Assembly: GCA_030715195.1 (NCBI GenBank)
Contig: JAUYVI010000002.1
Location: 620,001-684,000 of the forward strand
Length of the DNA: 64,000 bases
Origin: Dongia sedimenti
GTDB lineage: Bacteria > Pseudomonadota > Alphaproteobacteria > Dongiales > Dongiaceae
Direction: 5' to 3'
Shown here: piece after piece, positions 27,210-35,566 of the stretch
Layout: every line of letters begins with the position of its first letter
Position numbering within the stretch: position 1 is the first letter of the stretch
Made by a program: the position numbers and the translations under genes
Notes under the pieces: model-generated
Told to the model about the DNA's origin: nothing
Seen by the model: only the letters and a program-made list of their open reading frames with translations
The model's database searches: none

Positions 27210-27506
27210 TTACTTAATCACGTAAGGCAGCAGGCCGAGGAAGCGGGCGCGCTTGATGGCCTGGGCCAGCAGACGCTGCTTCTTCGCCGAAACCGCCGTG
27301 ATGCGGCTCGGAACGATCTTGCCGCGCTCCGAGATGAAGCGGGAAAGCAGGCGCACGTCCTTGTAGTCGATCTTCGGCGCGCTATCGCTCGAGAACGGGC
27401 AGGACTTGCGGCGACGGAAGAACGGACGACGGCCACCGCCGCCGCCACCACTCCGACCGCCGTCACGGCCGCCGTCGCGGCCACCGGATTCGCGTTCACC
27501 ACTCAT
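27210..27506 (-). CDS. rpsR: 30S ribosomal protein bS18
   Basis: Small-subunit protein forming a heterodimer with bS6. 98 aa. The conserved core starts [11 protein letters not shown] and includes [26 protein letters not shown] and [19 protein letters not shown]. The N-terminal ~27 residues are an unusual Gly/Arg/Asp-rich stretch ([18 protein letters not shown]). Its start shares bases with the rpsF stop (TAATG). Coupled expression with bS6 fits their 1:1 pairing. Confidence 0.95.
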   Translation of the reverse strand: MSGERESGGRDGGRDGGRSGGGGGGRRPFFRRRKSCPFSSDSAPKIDYKDVRLLSRFISERGKIVPSRITAVSAKKQRLLAQAIKRARFLGLLPYVIK

Positions 27507-28000
27507 TATTCAGGTGCTCCTTCAGTGGAGGTTTCGCTGCGCGCGGCACGAACCGGGCGGAAGCGGTCTTCGCGATCGCCGCCCCGGGGACGGTCCTCGC
27601 GCGGGCCGCGGTCTTCGCGCGGACCGCGATCGCGATCGCGCGGACCACGGTCGCCGCGATCGTCGCGGTCGCGACCGCCCTTGCTCTGCATCATCGAGGA
27701 CGGGCCCTCTTCGAGCTCGTCCACGCGGACGGTGAGCTGGCGCAGCACGTCCTCATGGAGGCGCATGTTGCGCTCCATCTCGATCACCGCGGCGGCCGGC
27801 GCGTCGATGTTCAGAAGCGTGTAATGGCCTTTGCGGTTCTTGCGGACGCGGTAGGAGAGGCTCTTCAGGCCCCAGTATTCCTTCTTGGTCACGTTGCCGC
27901 CCTGGGCGGTGACGATTCCAGCGAAGAGTTCGGTCAAGGCTTCCACCTGGGCGGTGGTCACGTCCTGACGCGCAATAAAGACGTTCTCATAGAACGGCAT
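27506..28000 (-). CDS. rpsF: 30S ribosomal protein bS6
   Basis: Small-subunit protein that binds 16S rRNA together with bS18. 164 aa. The ferredoxin-like core ([59 protein letters not shown]) covers the first ~100 residues. The last ~60 residues are a repeated Arg/Asp/Gly/Pro-rich tail (units such as [12 protein letters not shown]), highly charged and surely disordered. First gene of the operon, with a clear promoter and a structured leader upstream. Confidence 0.95.
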   Translation of the reverse strand: MPFYENVFIARQDVTTAQVEALTELFAGIVTAQGGNVTKKEYWGLKSLSYRVRKNRKGHYTLLNIDAPAAAVIEMERNMRLHEDVLRQLTVRVDELEEGPSSMMQSKGGRDRDDRGDRGPRDRDRGPREDRGPREDRPRGGDREDRFRPVRAARSETSTEGAPE

Positions 28001-28111
28001 GAGCGACAGACTCCCTATGGCTGTTCGCGGCCCGGAGCTGCTTCACCAAAGAAACGAGCCGACCGGACCTAGCCAATCCCACGGGCAAGCGCGGCATGGG
28101 CCGCGAAAGCC

Positions 28112-28138
28112 GGTTTCATGGGCCGAAGCCCGGAAACC
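28112..28138 (-). promoter_or_regulatory. Leader hairpin of the rpsF operon, candidate bS6:bS18 autoregulatory site
   Basis: On the minus strand GGTTTC pairs with GAAACC, and inside this GGGC pairs with GCCC around a TTCG tetraloop; a C faces AT in a small asymmetric internal loop. It lies 112 bases before the rpsF start in the mRNA leader. bS6:bS18 leader motifs are known to have a bulged stem; equivalence here is an inference. Confidence 0.4.
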
Positions 28139-28165
28139 GTGAACTGGCAGGGTTTAAGGCGGCGG

Positions 28166-28193
28166 ACTATACAGTCCGACCCCCCAAAATCAA
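28166..28193 (-). promoter_or_regulatory. Promoter of rpsF-rpsR-rplI
   Basis: On the minus strand -35 TTGATT (28193-28188), a 16-base spacer, -10 TATAGT (28171-28166). Expected start near 28159, leader about 158 bases. The rest of the rpsF-fabD gap (to 28338) should hold the fabD promoter; a TATATA at 28267-28272 is a possible -10 but has no good -35. Confidence 0.65.
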
Positions 28194-28338
28194 GGCGATT
28201 TCCGGCCGTTTTCGGGCTCTTCTTGGGGACTTGCGACCGGCCGTCGCGGCGGCTAGACAGCTTCACTATATATCTGCGCGTGCGACGCACGAGTCCGCTC
28301 GAGCCAGCTCAAAATATGTCTGTCTATCAGGGGGTTAA

Positions 28339-29289
28339 ATGATCCGCGCTTTCGTCTTCCCGGGTCAGGGATCGCAGGCCGTCGGCATGGGCCGGGGCTT
28401 GGCCGAGGCCTTTCCGCCCGCCCGCCATGTCTTCCAGGAGGTCGATGAGGCCCTGAAGCAGAAGCTCTCCAAGCTGATCTTCGAGGGTCCGGAGAGCGAC
28501 CTCATCCTGACCGAGAACGCCCAGCCGGCCCTGATGGCGGTCAGCCAGGCGGTGCTGAAGGTGCTCGAGACCGAGGGCAAGTGGACCCTCGCCGCCAAGG
28601 CGCGGTTCGTCGCCGGGCACAGCCTCGGTGAGTATTCGGCGCTGGCCGCCGCGGGCGCTCTCTCCATCCCCGATGCGGCGCGCCTGTTGAAGCTGCGCGG
28701 CCAGGCGATGCAGAAGGCGGTGCCGGTCGGCATCGGCGCCATGGCCGCCCTGCTCGGCCTTGACCTGCCCCAGGCCAAGGAAATCGCCGCGCAGGCCGCG
28801 AAGGAGACCGGCCAAGTCTGTTCCGCGGCCAATGACAATGCGCCGGGCCAGGTGGTGGTCTCGGGTCATAAGGAAGCGGTCGACCGCGCGATCGCCATCG
28901 CCGCCGAGAAGGGGGCGAAGCGCAGCGTGCTGCTGCCGGTCTCCGCACCCTTCCATTGCGCGCTGATGCAGCCCGCCGCCGATGCGATGGCCGAGGCGCT
29001 GGGGAATGCGAAGGTGAACGTGCCGGCGGTGCCGGTCATCGCGAACGTCACCGCGGCGCCGGTGAGCGATCCGGAACAAATCCGCAAGCTGCTGGTCGAG
29101 CAGGTGACCGCGACCGTGCGCTGGCGCGAGAGCGTCGAGACGATGAAGAAGGAAGGCGTCACCCGCATCTTCGAACTCGGCGCCGGCAAGGTGCTCGCCG
29201 GCCTCACCAAGCGCATCGACCGCGAGATCGAGGCAAGCTCCGTGGGCACCCCGGAAGATATCGAAGCGGCGCTGAAGGCGCTCAGCTAA
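28339..29289 (+). CDS. fabD: Malonyl-CoA:ACP S-malonyltransferase
   Basis: Transfers malonyl from CoA to acyl carrier protein for fatty acid elongation. 316 aa. N-terminal AFVFPGQGSQAVGMG, nucleophile Ser in VAGHSLGEYSALAAAG, the active-site His in APFHCALMQPAADAM, and the C-terminal IFELGAGKVLAGL are present. GGGGG is four bases before the ATG. First of fabD-fabG-acpP-fabF. Confidence 0.96.
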   Translation: MIRAFVFPGQGSQAVGMGRGLAEAFPPARHVFQEVDEALKQKLSKLIFEGPESDLILTENAQPALMAVSQAVLKVLETEGKWTLAAKARFVAGHSLGEYSALAAAGALSIPDAARLLKLRGQAMQKAVPVGIGAMAALLGLDLPQAKEIAAQAAKETGQVCSAANDNAPGQVVVSGHKEAVDRAIAIAAEKGAKRSVLLPVSAPFHCALMQPAADAMAEALGNAKVNVPAVPVIANVTAAPVSDPEQIRKLLVEQVTATVRWRESVETMKKEGVTRIFELGAGKVLAGLTKRIDREIEASSVGTPEDIEAALKALS

Positions 29290-29305
29290 GCAGAAGGAAA
29301 TCAGC

Positions 29306-30043
29306 ATGTTCGATCTTACCGGCAAGACCGCGCTCGTCACCGGCGCCTCGGGCGGCATCGGCGGCGCCATCGCCAAGGCGCTGCATGCGCAGGGCGCCAC
29401 GGTGGCGCTCAGCGGCACCCGGCGCGAGGCGCTGGAGAAGGTCGCGGCGGAACTCGGCGAACGCACGCATGTTCTTCCCTGTGACCTCGGCGATCCGGCG
29501 GCGACCGATGCGCTGGCCAAGGATGCCGAGGCCGCGATGGGCAAGCTCGACATCCTGGTCAACAATGCCGGCCTCACCCGCGACAACCTCGCGATGCGGA
29601 TGAAGGACGAGGAGTGGCAGAAGGTGCTGGACGTGAACCTCACCGCCGGCTTTCGCCTCGCCCGCGCCGCCATGCGCGGCATGATGAAGCGCCGTTTCGG
29701 GCGCATCATCGGCATCACCTCGATCGTCGGCGTCACCGGCAATCCCGGCCAGGCGAACTACGCGGCGGCCAAGGCCGGCATGATCGGCATGTCCAAGGCG
29801 CTGGCGGCGGAGCTCGCCTCGCGCTCGATCACCGTCAACTGCGTGGCCCCGGGTTTCATCGAGACCGCGATGACCGACGCGCTGACCGAGGAGCAGAAGG
29901 CGCGTATCCTGCCCGCGGTGCCGATGGGCAAGCTCGGGTCGGGCGCCGATATCGCCGGCGCCGTGGTCTATCTGGCGAGCGATGAAGCCGGCTATGTGAC
30001 CGGACAAACCATCCATGTGAATGGCGGCATGGCCATGATTTGA
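29306..30043 (+). CDS. fabG: 3-oxoacyl-ACP reductase
   Basis: NADPH-dependent reduction of 3-ketoacyl-ACP. 245 aa SDR. TGASGGIGGAIAKAL cofactor loop, NNAGLTRDNLAMRMKDEEW typical of FabG, catalytic Ser in IGITSIVGVTGNPGQ, YAAAKAG Tyr/Lys, and the end YVTGQTIHVNGGMAM. It follows fabD by 16 bases. Confidence 0.96.
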   Translation: MFDLTGKTALVTGASGGIGGAIAKALHAQGATVALSGTRREALEKVAAELGERTHVLPCDLGDPAATDALAKDAEAAMGKLDILVNNAGLTRDNLAMRMKDEEWQKVLDVNLTAGFRLARAAMRGMMKRRFGRIIGITSIVGVTGNPGQANYAAAKAGMIGMSKALAAELASRSITVNCVAPGFIETAMTDALTEEQKARILPAVPMGKLGSGADIAGAVVYLASDEAGYVTGQTIHVNGGMAMI

Positions 30044-30233
30044 CGGGGCTTTTTGCGAATCACCCCGGGTGCTGGTCAAAGCGGAACAACTATGTTAATT
30101 CACCGCTCGACATGCGCCGGCCCCTGGAAATTCGATGGGATTGCGTGCAATTGAGTGGCCGTGAAACCGGCCGGAGTGCCATGATTTTCCGCCGGCAAAA
30201 AGCGTAGGGCGGCGCAGCAGAGAGGGACTTCCA

Positions 30234-30470
30234 ATGAGCGACATCGCGGAACGGGTCAAGAAGATCGTCATCGAGCATCTCGGCGTTGAAGAGTCGAAGG
30301 TCACCGAAGGCGCCAGCTTCATCGACGATCTCGGCGCGGACAGCCTTGATACCGTCGAGCTGGTCATGGCCTTCGAAGAAGAGTTCGGCTGCGAGATCCC
30401 CGATGACGCCGCTGAGAAGATCCTCACGGTGAAGGACGCGATCGACTTCATCAAGTCGAAGTCCGCCTGA
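30234..30470 (+). CDS. acpP: Acyl carrier protein
   Basis: Small acidic carrier of growing acyl chains. 78 aa. The phosphopantetheine serine is in [12 protein letters not shown]; start [17 protein letters not shown] is typical. A 190-base gap after fabG suggests an additional promoter for this highly expressed gene, though I could not pin one down. AGAGAGGGAC precedes the ATG. Confidence 0.96.
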   Translation: MSDIAERVKKIVIEHLGVEESKVTEGASFIDDLGADSLDTVELVMAFEEEFGCEIPDDAAEKILTVKDAIDFIKSKSA

Positions 30471-30519
30471 GTTGATCGGCTCGCATCTCCGTACATTGTC
30501 GAGCTGAAGGCAGGTCATC

Positions 30520-31782
<1,263 letters not shown>

Positions 31783-31806
31783 GCGCGCGCCCATGGGAAC
31801 CCACCC

Positions 31807-32856
31807 ATGAGCGGCAAACCCCACAGCCGGCTTTTCAAGCTGATCGAAGGCGTGACGCTGGTCGTCGTCGTGTTCGCCTTCCTGATAGGCGGGATCGTCG
31901 CCTGGTTCTGGCATGAGTTCAACGCGGCGGGGCCGTTGCGCGACGAGAAGATCGTCGTCATCCCGAAAGGCGCCGGCACCACCGGCATCGCCAAGGTGCT
32001 GACCGAGGCCGGCGTGATCGAGAACCCGCTGGTGTTCAAGATCGGCGCGCGCCTCACCGCCGAAGGCCTGCCGCTCCATGCCGGCGAGTTCAAGTTCCCC
32101 GCCTCGGTGAGCCCACGCGGCGCCATGCGCGTGCTGATCGAGGGCAAGGTCGTGCTGCATCGCATGACCGTGGCCGAAGGGCTGACCGTCGCCGAGGTCT
32201 ATGACGTGCTCAACGCCCAGCCCGACCTCGAAGGACCGGTGCCGCCGAAGCCGCCCGAGGGCTCGCTGCTGCCCGAAACCTATTTCTTCGTGCTCGGTGA
32301 CACCCGGGCGCAGCTGGTCGATCGGATGCGCTCGGAGATGACGGCGCAGCTTGCGGCGCTCTGGGAGCAGCGGGACAAGGACATCCCCCTCGCCTCGCCC
32401 GACGAGGCGGTCACCCTCGCCTCCCTGGTCGAGAAGGAGACGTCGCAGGACGATGAGCGGGCCCGCGTCGCGGCGGTCTTCTACAACCGCATGAAGAAGG
32501 GCATGGCGCTGCAGTCGGACCCGACGGTCATCTACGCTTTGACCGACGGCAAGGGGAAGCTCGAGCGCACGCTCACCACCGCCGACCTCAAGCTCGACAA
32601 TCCCTACAACACCTACACCAACACCGGTCTGCCCAAGGGGCCGATCGCCAATCCCGGCCTCGCGGCGCTGAAAGGCGTGCTGCATCCGGCGAAGACCAAG
32701 GAACTCTATTTCGTCGCCGACGGCACCGGCGGCCATGCCTTCGCCGAGACCCTGGACCAGCACAACAAGAATGTGGCCAAGTGGCGCAAGTTTCTGAAGA
32801 GTCAGGCCGAGCAGCCTTCGGGCACCGCAGGGGCAGGCAGCGAGGGGGAGAACTAA
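31807..32856 (+). CDS. mltG: Endolytic transglycosylase MltG
   Basis: Membrane-anchored lytic transglycosylase that cuts nascent peptidoglycan strands. 349 aa. A single N-terminal transmembrane helix (VTLVVVVFAFLIGGIVAWFW) precedes a LysM-like region and the YceG domain; the catalytic Glu sits in LASLVEKETSQDDERARVA, followed by VFYNRMKKGMALQSDPTVIY and YNTYTNTGLPKGPIANPG. The last ~20 residues are Gly/Ser/Glu-rich. Placed just after fabF, as in other alphaproteobacteria. Confidence 0.94.
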   Translation: MSGKPHSRLFKLIEGVTLVVVVFAFLIGGIVAWFWHEFNAAGPLRDEKIVVIPKGAGTTGIAKVLTEAGVIENPLVFKIGARLTAEGLPLHAGEFKFPASVSPRGAMRVLIEGKVVLHRMTVAEGLTVAEVYDVLNAQPDLEGPVPPKPPEGSLLPETYFFVLGDTRAQLVDRMRSEMTAQLAALWEQRDKDIPLASPDEAVTLASLVEKETSQDDERARVAAVFYNRMKKGMALQSDPTVIYALTDGKGKLERTLTTADLKLDNPYNTYTNTGLPKGPIANPGLAALKGVLHPAKTKELYFVADGTGGHAFAETLDQHNKNVAKWRKFLKSQAEQPSGTAGAGSEGEN

Positions 32857-32857
32857 G

Positions 32858-33244
32858 ATGCGCTTTCTGATCGCCGGCATAGCGCTGTGCGCGACCATGG
32901 CTCCGGCCCTGGCGCAGGACGACGTGAAACTCGACGTGAAGCCGCTGACCGGCGACTACTTCATGGCGCCACCGATCGACTCCGACGATCCGAAGGCGCC
33001 GGCCGACCACATCAACTTCACCATCACCGGCGACGCGGCGAAGTCGATGTGGGATGCGATGAAGGTCGAGACCAAACCCGACGAATGCGTCGGCCGGATG
33101 TCGCGCTGGGTGAAGAGCCTGGTCTGCTACGGCCCGCCCAGCCCGGAATCCGGCGGCGCGCTGGCACCCGATGATTCGCCCTATGAGTGCTATATGGGCG
33201 TCGATCTGAAGAACGGCAGCCTGGCGCTCGGCAACGATTGCTGA
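32858..33244 (+). CDS. Small secreted cysteine-containing protein of unknown function
   Basis: I do not recognise the family. 128 aa with a clear signal peptide (MRFLIAGIALCATMAPALAQ, cleavage after ALA). The mature part has four cysteines (DECVGR, LVCYGPP, YECYMG and the C-terminal NDC), enough for two disulfides, consistent with a periplasmic location. It starts one base after the mltG stop, so it is probably co-translated with mltG and may act in the same envelope process. Convergent with the ABM-domain gene three bases downstream. Confidence 0.75.
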   Translation: MRFLIAGIALCATMAPALAQDDVKLDVKPLTGDYFMAPPIDSDDPKAPADHINFTITGDAAKSMWDAMKVETKPDECVGRMSRWVKSLVCYGPPSPESGGALAPDDSPYECYMGVDLKNGSLALGNDC

Positions 33245-33247
33245 GCG

Positions 33248-33574
33248 CTACTTCTCAAAGCCGTATTCCCGTTCCACCTTGGCGATCCGCACCCGATAGG
33301 CCGAATACCAATCGGCGCGGCCCCGCCGCTGCGCTTCCGCATGCTCGACGTTGCGCTTCCAGGCGGCAATGTCCTCGAGGCTGCGGAAATACCCGACCGT
33401 GAGCCCGAGACCCTCTCGTGCGCTCTCGATGCCGAGGAAGCCCGGCTGCTGTTGCGCCAGCTCCTCCATGCGCGCGGCCATCGCGCCGTAACCATTGTCG
33501 CCCTCGGTGCGGAGCGAGCTGAAGATCACCGCGTAATACGGCGGCTGCGGTGTTTTGGCGATTTCGCCCGACAT
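33248..33574 (-). CDS. Antibiotic biosynthesis monooxygenase (ABM) domain protein
   Basis: Small dimeric alpha-beta barrel protein of 108 aa. The YYAVIFSSLRTEGDNGYGAMAARM start and the EELAQQQPGFLGIESAREGLGLTVGYFRSLEDIAAWK block are typical of ABM-domain proteins of the heme-degrading or polyketide-type monooxygenase superfamily. The ending YSAYRVRIAKVEREYGF is common in this subgroup. The ATG at 33574 has AGGAC upstream; an earlier in-frame start at 33634 is less likely. Function unknown. Confidence 0.75.
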   Translation of the reverse strand: MSGEIAKTPQPPYYAVIFSSLRTEGDNGYGAMAARMEELAQQQPGFLGIESAREGLGLTVGYFRSLEDIAAWKRNVEHAEAQRRGRADWYSAYRVRIAKVEREYGFEK

Positions 33575-33735
33575 GTCCTGCCTTCTCCCCTGACGTGACG
33601 GATGCAGATTAAAGCGGTGACAGGCCTGTGACATTTGCGATCACTGCCGGACTGCCATGCAGGTTGTTGATGTGAGTCAAAGCGCGCCCAAACGGACGCC
33701 ATATCCTGATCCGGAAACCGATCAGGAGAGTGACG

Positions 33736-34764
33736 ATGGCGAAGACGATGAAGGCCGCGGTGGTCCGCGCGTTCGGCAAGCCCTTGGCAATCGAGGAAGT
33801 GCCGATCCCGACCCCGGGTCCGGGCGAGGTGCTGGTGCGGATCATGTCCACCGGCGTCTGCCACACCGATCTCCACGCGGCCGACGGCGACTGGCCGGTG
33901 AAGCCGACGCCGCCGTTCATCCCCGGGCACGAGGGCGCCGGCATCGTCGCGGCACTCGGGGCCGGCGTCACCGGCCTCAAGGAAGGCGACGCCGTCGGCA
34001 TCGCCTGGCTGCACGATGCCTGCGGGCATTGCGAGCATTGCACGACCGGCTGGGAAACCCTGTGTGAGACCCAGAACGACAGCGGCTACAGCGTCAACGG
34101 CAGCTTCGCCGAATATGCGATCGGCAACGCGGCCTATGTCGGCCGCCTGCCCGACAAGGTGAATTTCGGTGAGATGGCGCCGATCCTCTGCGCCGGTGTC
34201 ACGACCTACAAAGGCATCAAGGAAACCGAGGCGCGGCCCGGCGAATGGCTGGCGATTTCCGGCATCGGCGGCCTCGGCCACGTGGCCATCCAATACGCCA
34301 AGGCCATGGGGCTGCACGTGGTGGCGATCGACGTCGCCGAGGACAAGCTCGCCCTCGCCCGCGCCATGGGTGCCGAAGTCACCGTGAACGCCCGCGACAA
34401 GGACGCGGCGGCCCAGGTGGTGAAGCAGACCGGCGGCGGCGCGCACGGCGTTCTGGTGACGGCTGTGTCGCCCGCGGCGTTCTCGCAGTCGCTGAACATG
34501 GTGCGGCGCAAGGGCACGATCAGCCTGGTCGGCCTGCCGCCGGGAGATTTCGCGACCCCGATCTTCGACGTGGTCCTGAAGCGGATCACCATCCGCGGCT
34601 CGATCGTCGGCACCCGCAAGGATCTCGCCGAGGCGATCCAGTTCGCCAACGAGGGCAAGGTGAAGGCGCATATCCACCGCCGGAAACTCGACGACATCAA
34701 CGATGTGTTCGCCGGGCTGAAGGCCGGCACGGTCGACGGGCGAATCGTGATGGATATCGGTTGA
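33736..34764 (+). CDS. adhP: Zinc-dependent alcohol dehydrogenase (AdhP-like)
   Basis: NAD-dependent medium-chain alcohol dehydrogenase, 342 aa. Catalytic zinc ligands: Cys in TGVCHTDLHAADG, His in IPGHEGAGIV, and Cys in LCAGVTTYKG. The structural zinc cysteines are in CGHCEHCTTGWETLC. Cofactor loop GIGGLGHVAIQYAKAMG with a following Asp (AIDVAEDK), which favours NAD. AGGAGAG is well spaced for the ATG at 33736; a GTG six bases upstream is less likely. Converges on the sulfotransferase gene. Confidence 0.88.
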   Translation: MAKTMKAAVVRAFGKPLAIEEVPIPTPGPGEVLVRIMSTGVCHTDLHAADGDWPVKPTPPFIPGHEGAGIVAALGAGVTGLKEGDAVGIAWLHDACGHCEHCTTGWETLCETQNDSGYSVNGSFAEYAIGNAAYVGRLPDKVNFGEMAPILCAGVTTYKGIKETEARPGEWLAISGIGGLGHVAIQYAKAMGLHVVAIDVAEDKLALARAMGAEVTVNARDKDAAAQVVKQTGGGAHGVLVTAVSPAAFSQSLNMVRRKGTISLVGLPPGDFATPIFDVVLKRITIRGSIVGTRKDLAEAIQFANEGKVKAHIHRRKLDDINDVFAGLKAGTVDGRIVMDIG

Positions 34765-34770
34765 TGGCCG

Positions 34771-34799
34771 CGAGCGGGTCTAGCGCTTAGACCCGCTCG
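34771..34799. terminator. Hairpin between convergent adhP and sulfotransferase genes
   Basis: Perfect 12-base arms (CGAGCGGGTCTA, 34771-34782; partner 34788-34799) with a five-base loop, overlapping the last codons of the sulfotransferase gene. No T-run on either side, so it may work as a 3'-end stabiliser or bidirectional block. Confidence 0.55.
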
Positions 34800-35566
34800 A
34801 TCCCCTGGCGGCTAGAAGCCAAATCAGCCCGATAGCGCAGGATCCATTGCTCGCTGACGGCATCGGAGAGCTTTGCGAGGCGGGGCGATACGTGGCCGGC
34901 CTCGGACGGTTCCAGACCCAGCGCTCCGCAGATCTCGATCACCGTCTGGGAGGGCTGGGCGGCGAAGGCCTCGTAGCCGATCCTCAGGGGGCGGATCTCA
35001 TGGCGATCAAACCACGCGCACCAGGCGCGGTCGTCGCGTTCGAGGGCCTCGACCTCCCGGTGCAGGACGCTGAAATCGTATTGGGGATCCCGCGGAGCGC
35101 CGAGACGCTCATACTCGGTCCCGTCCGCATTCATGTGCCAGAGGCCGCTCTGCTGGGCCTTCACCAGCGAAACCGCCTGCGCCACCTTATCGGCGCGGGT
35201 CAAATGGACGTACAGAATCTCCCCGAACGCGCGTTGGAAACGGTCTGCGTCCGATGGAAGACCGGGAAAGATGCGACCGAGCGTGTCCGACAGCAGCTTC
35301 AGGTACTCGAACTGAAGTCGAAGCCCGAAGACTTCCGTTCCGGCCTTTCCCGCTTTGATCGCGCCGGCGAGATAGGCGATATCGAACGCGCTCTGCGAAA
35401 CCGCGCCGGCATCGGGCAGGCCCCACGCTTCCGCCCATTCGCGCATGAACTCGGCGCGATGATAGAAGGAGTCCGGATTACCGGTCCTTCCGGTTGCCTC
35501 CAGCAGCCTGCACAGAAGCGTGCTGCCGCTTCGAGGCGTGGTGCAGATGAAGTAGCTCTTGCTCAT
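34787..35566 (-). CDS. Stf0-family sulfotransferase
   Basis: PAPS-dependent sulfotransferase resembling trehalose 2-sulfotransferase Stf0. 259 aa. The 5'-phosphosulfate loop is TPRSGSTLLCRLLEATG at the N-terminus; the 3'-phosphate region is near HLTRADKVAQAVSLVKAQQ; HREVEALERDDRAWCAWF follows. The acceptor could be a sugar or glycolipid, and no sugar biosynthesis genes are near. The ATG overlaps the ABC-F gene stop by four bases. Family call is good, substrate unknown. Confidence 0.85.
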   Translation of the reverse strand: MSKSYFICTTPRSGSTLLCRLLEATGRTGNPDSFYHRAEFMREWAEAWGLPDAGAVSQSAFDIAYLAGAIKAGKAGTEVFGLRLQFEYLKLLSDTLGRIFPGLPSDADRFQRAFGEILYVHLTRADKVAQAVSLVKAQQSGLWHMNADGTEYERLGAPRDPQYDFSVLHREVEALERDDRAWCAWFDRHEIRPLRIGYEAFAAQPSQTVIEICGALGLEPSEAGHVSPRLAKLSDAVSEQWILRYRADLASSRQGIERV

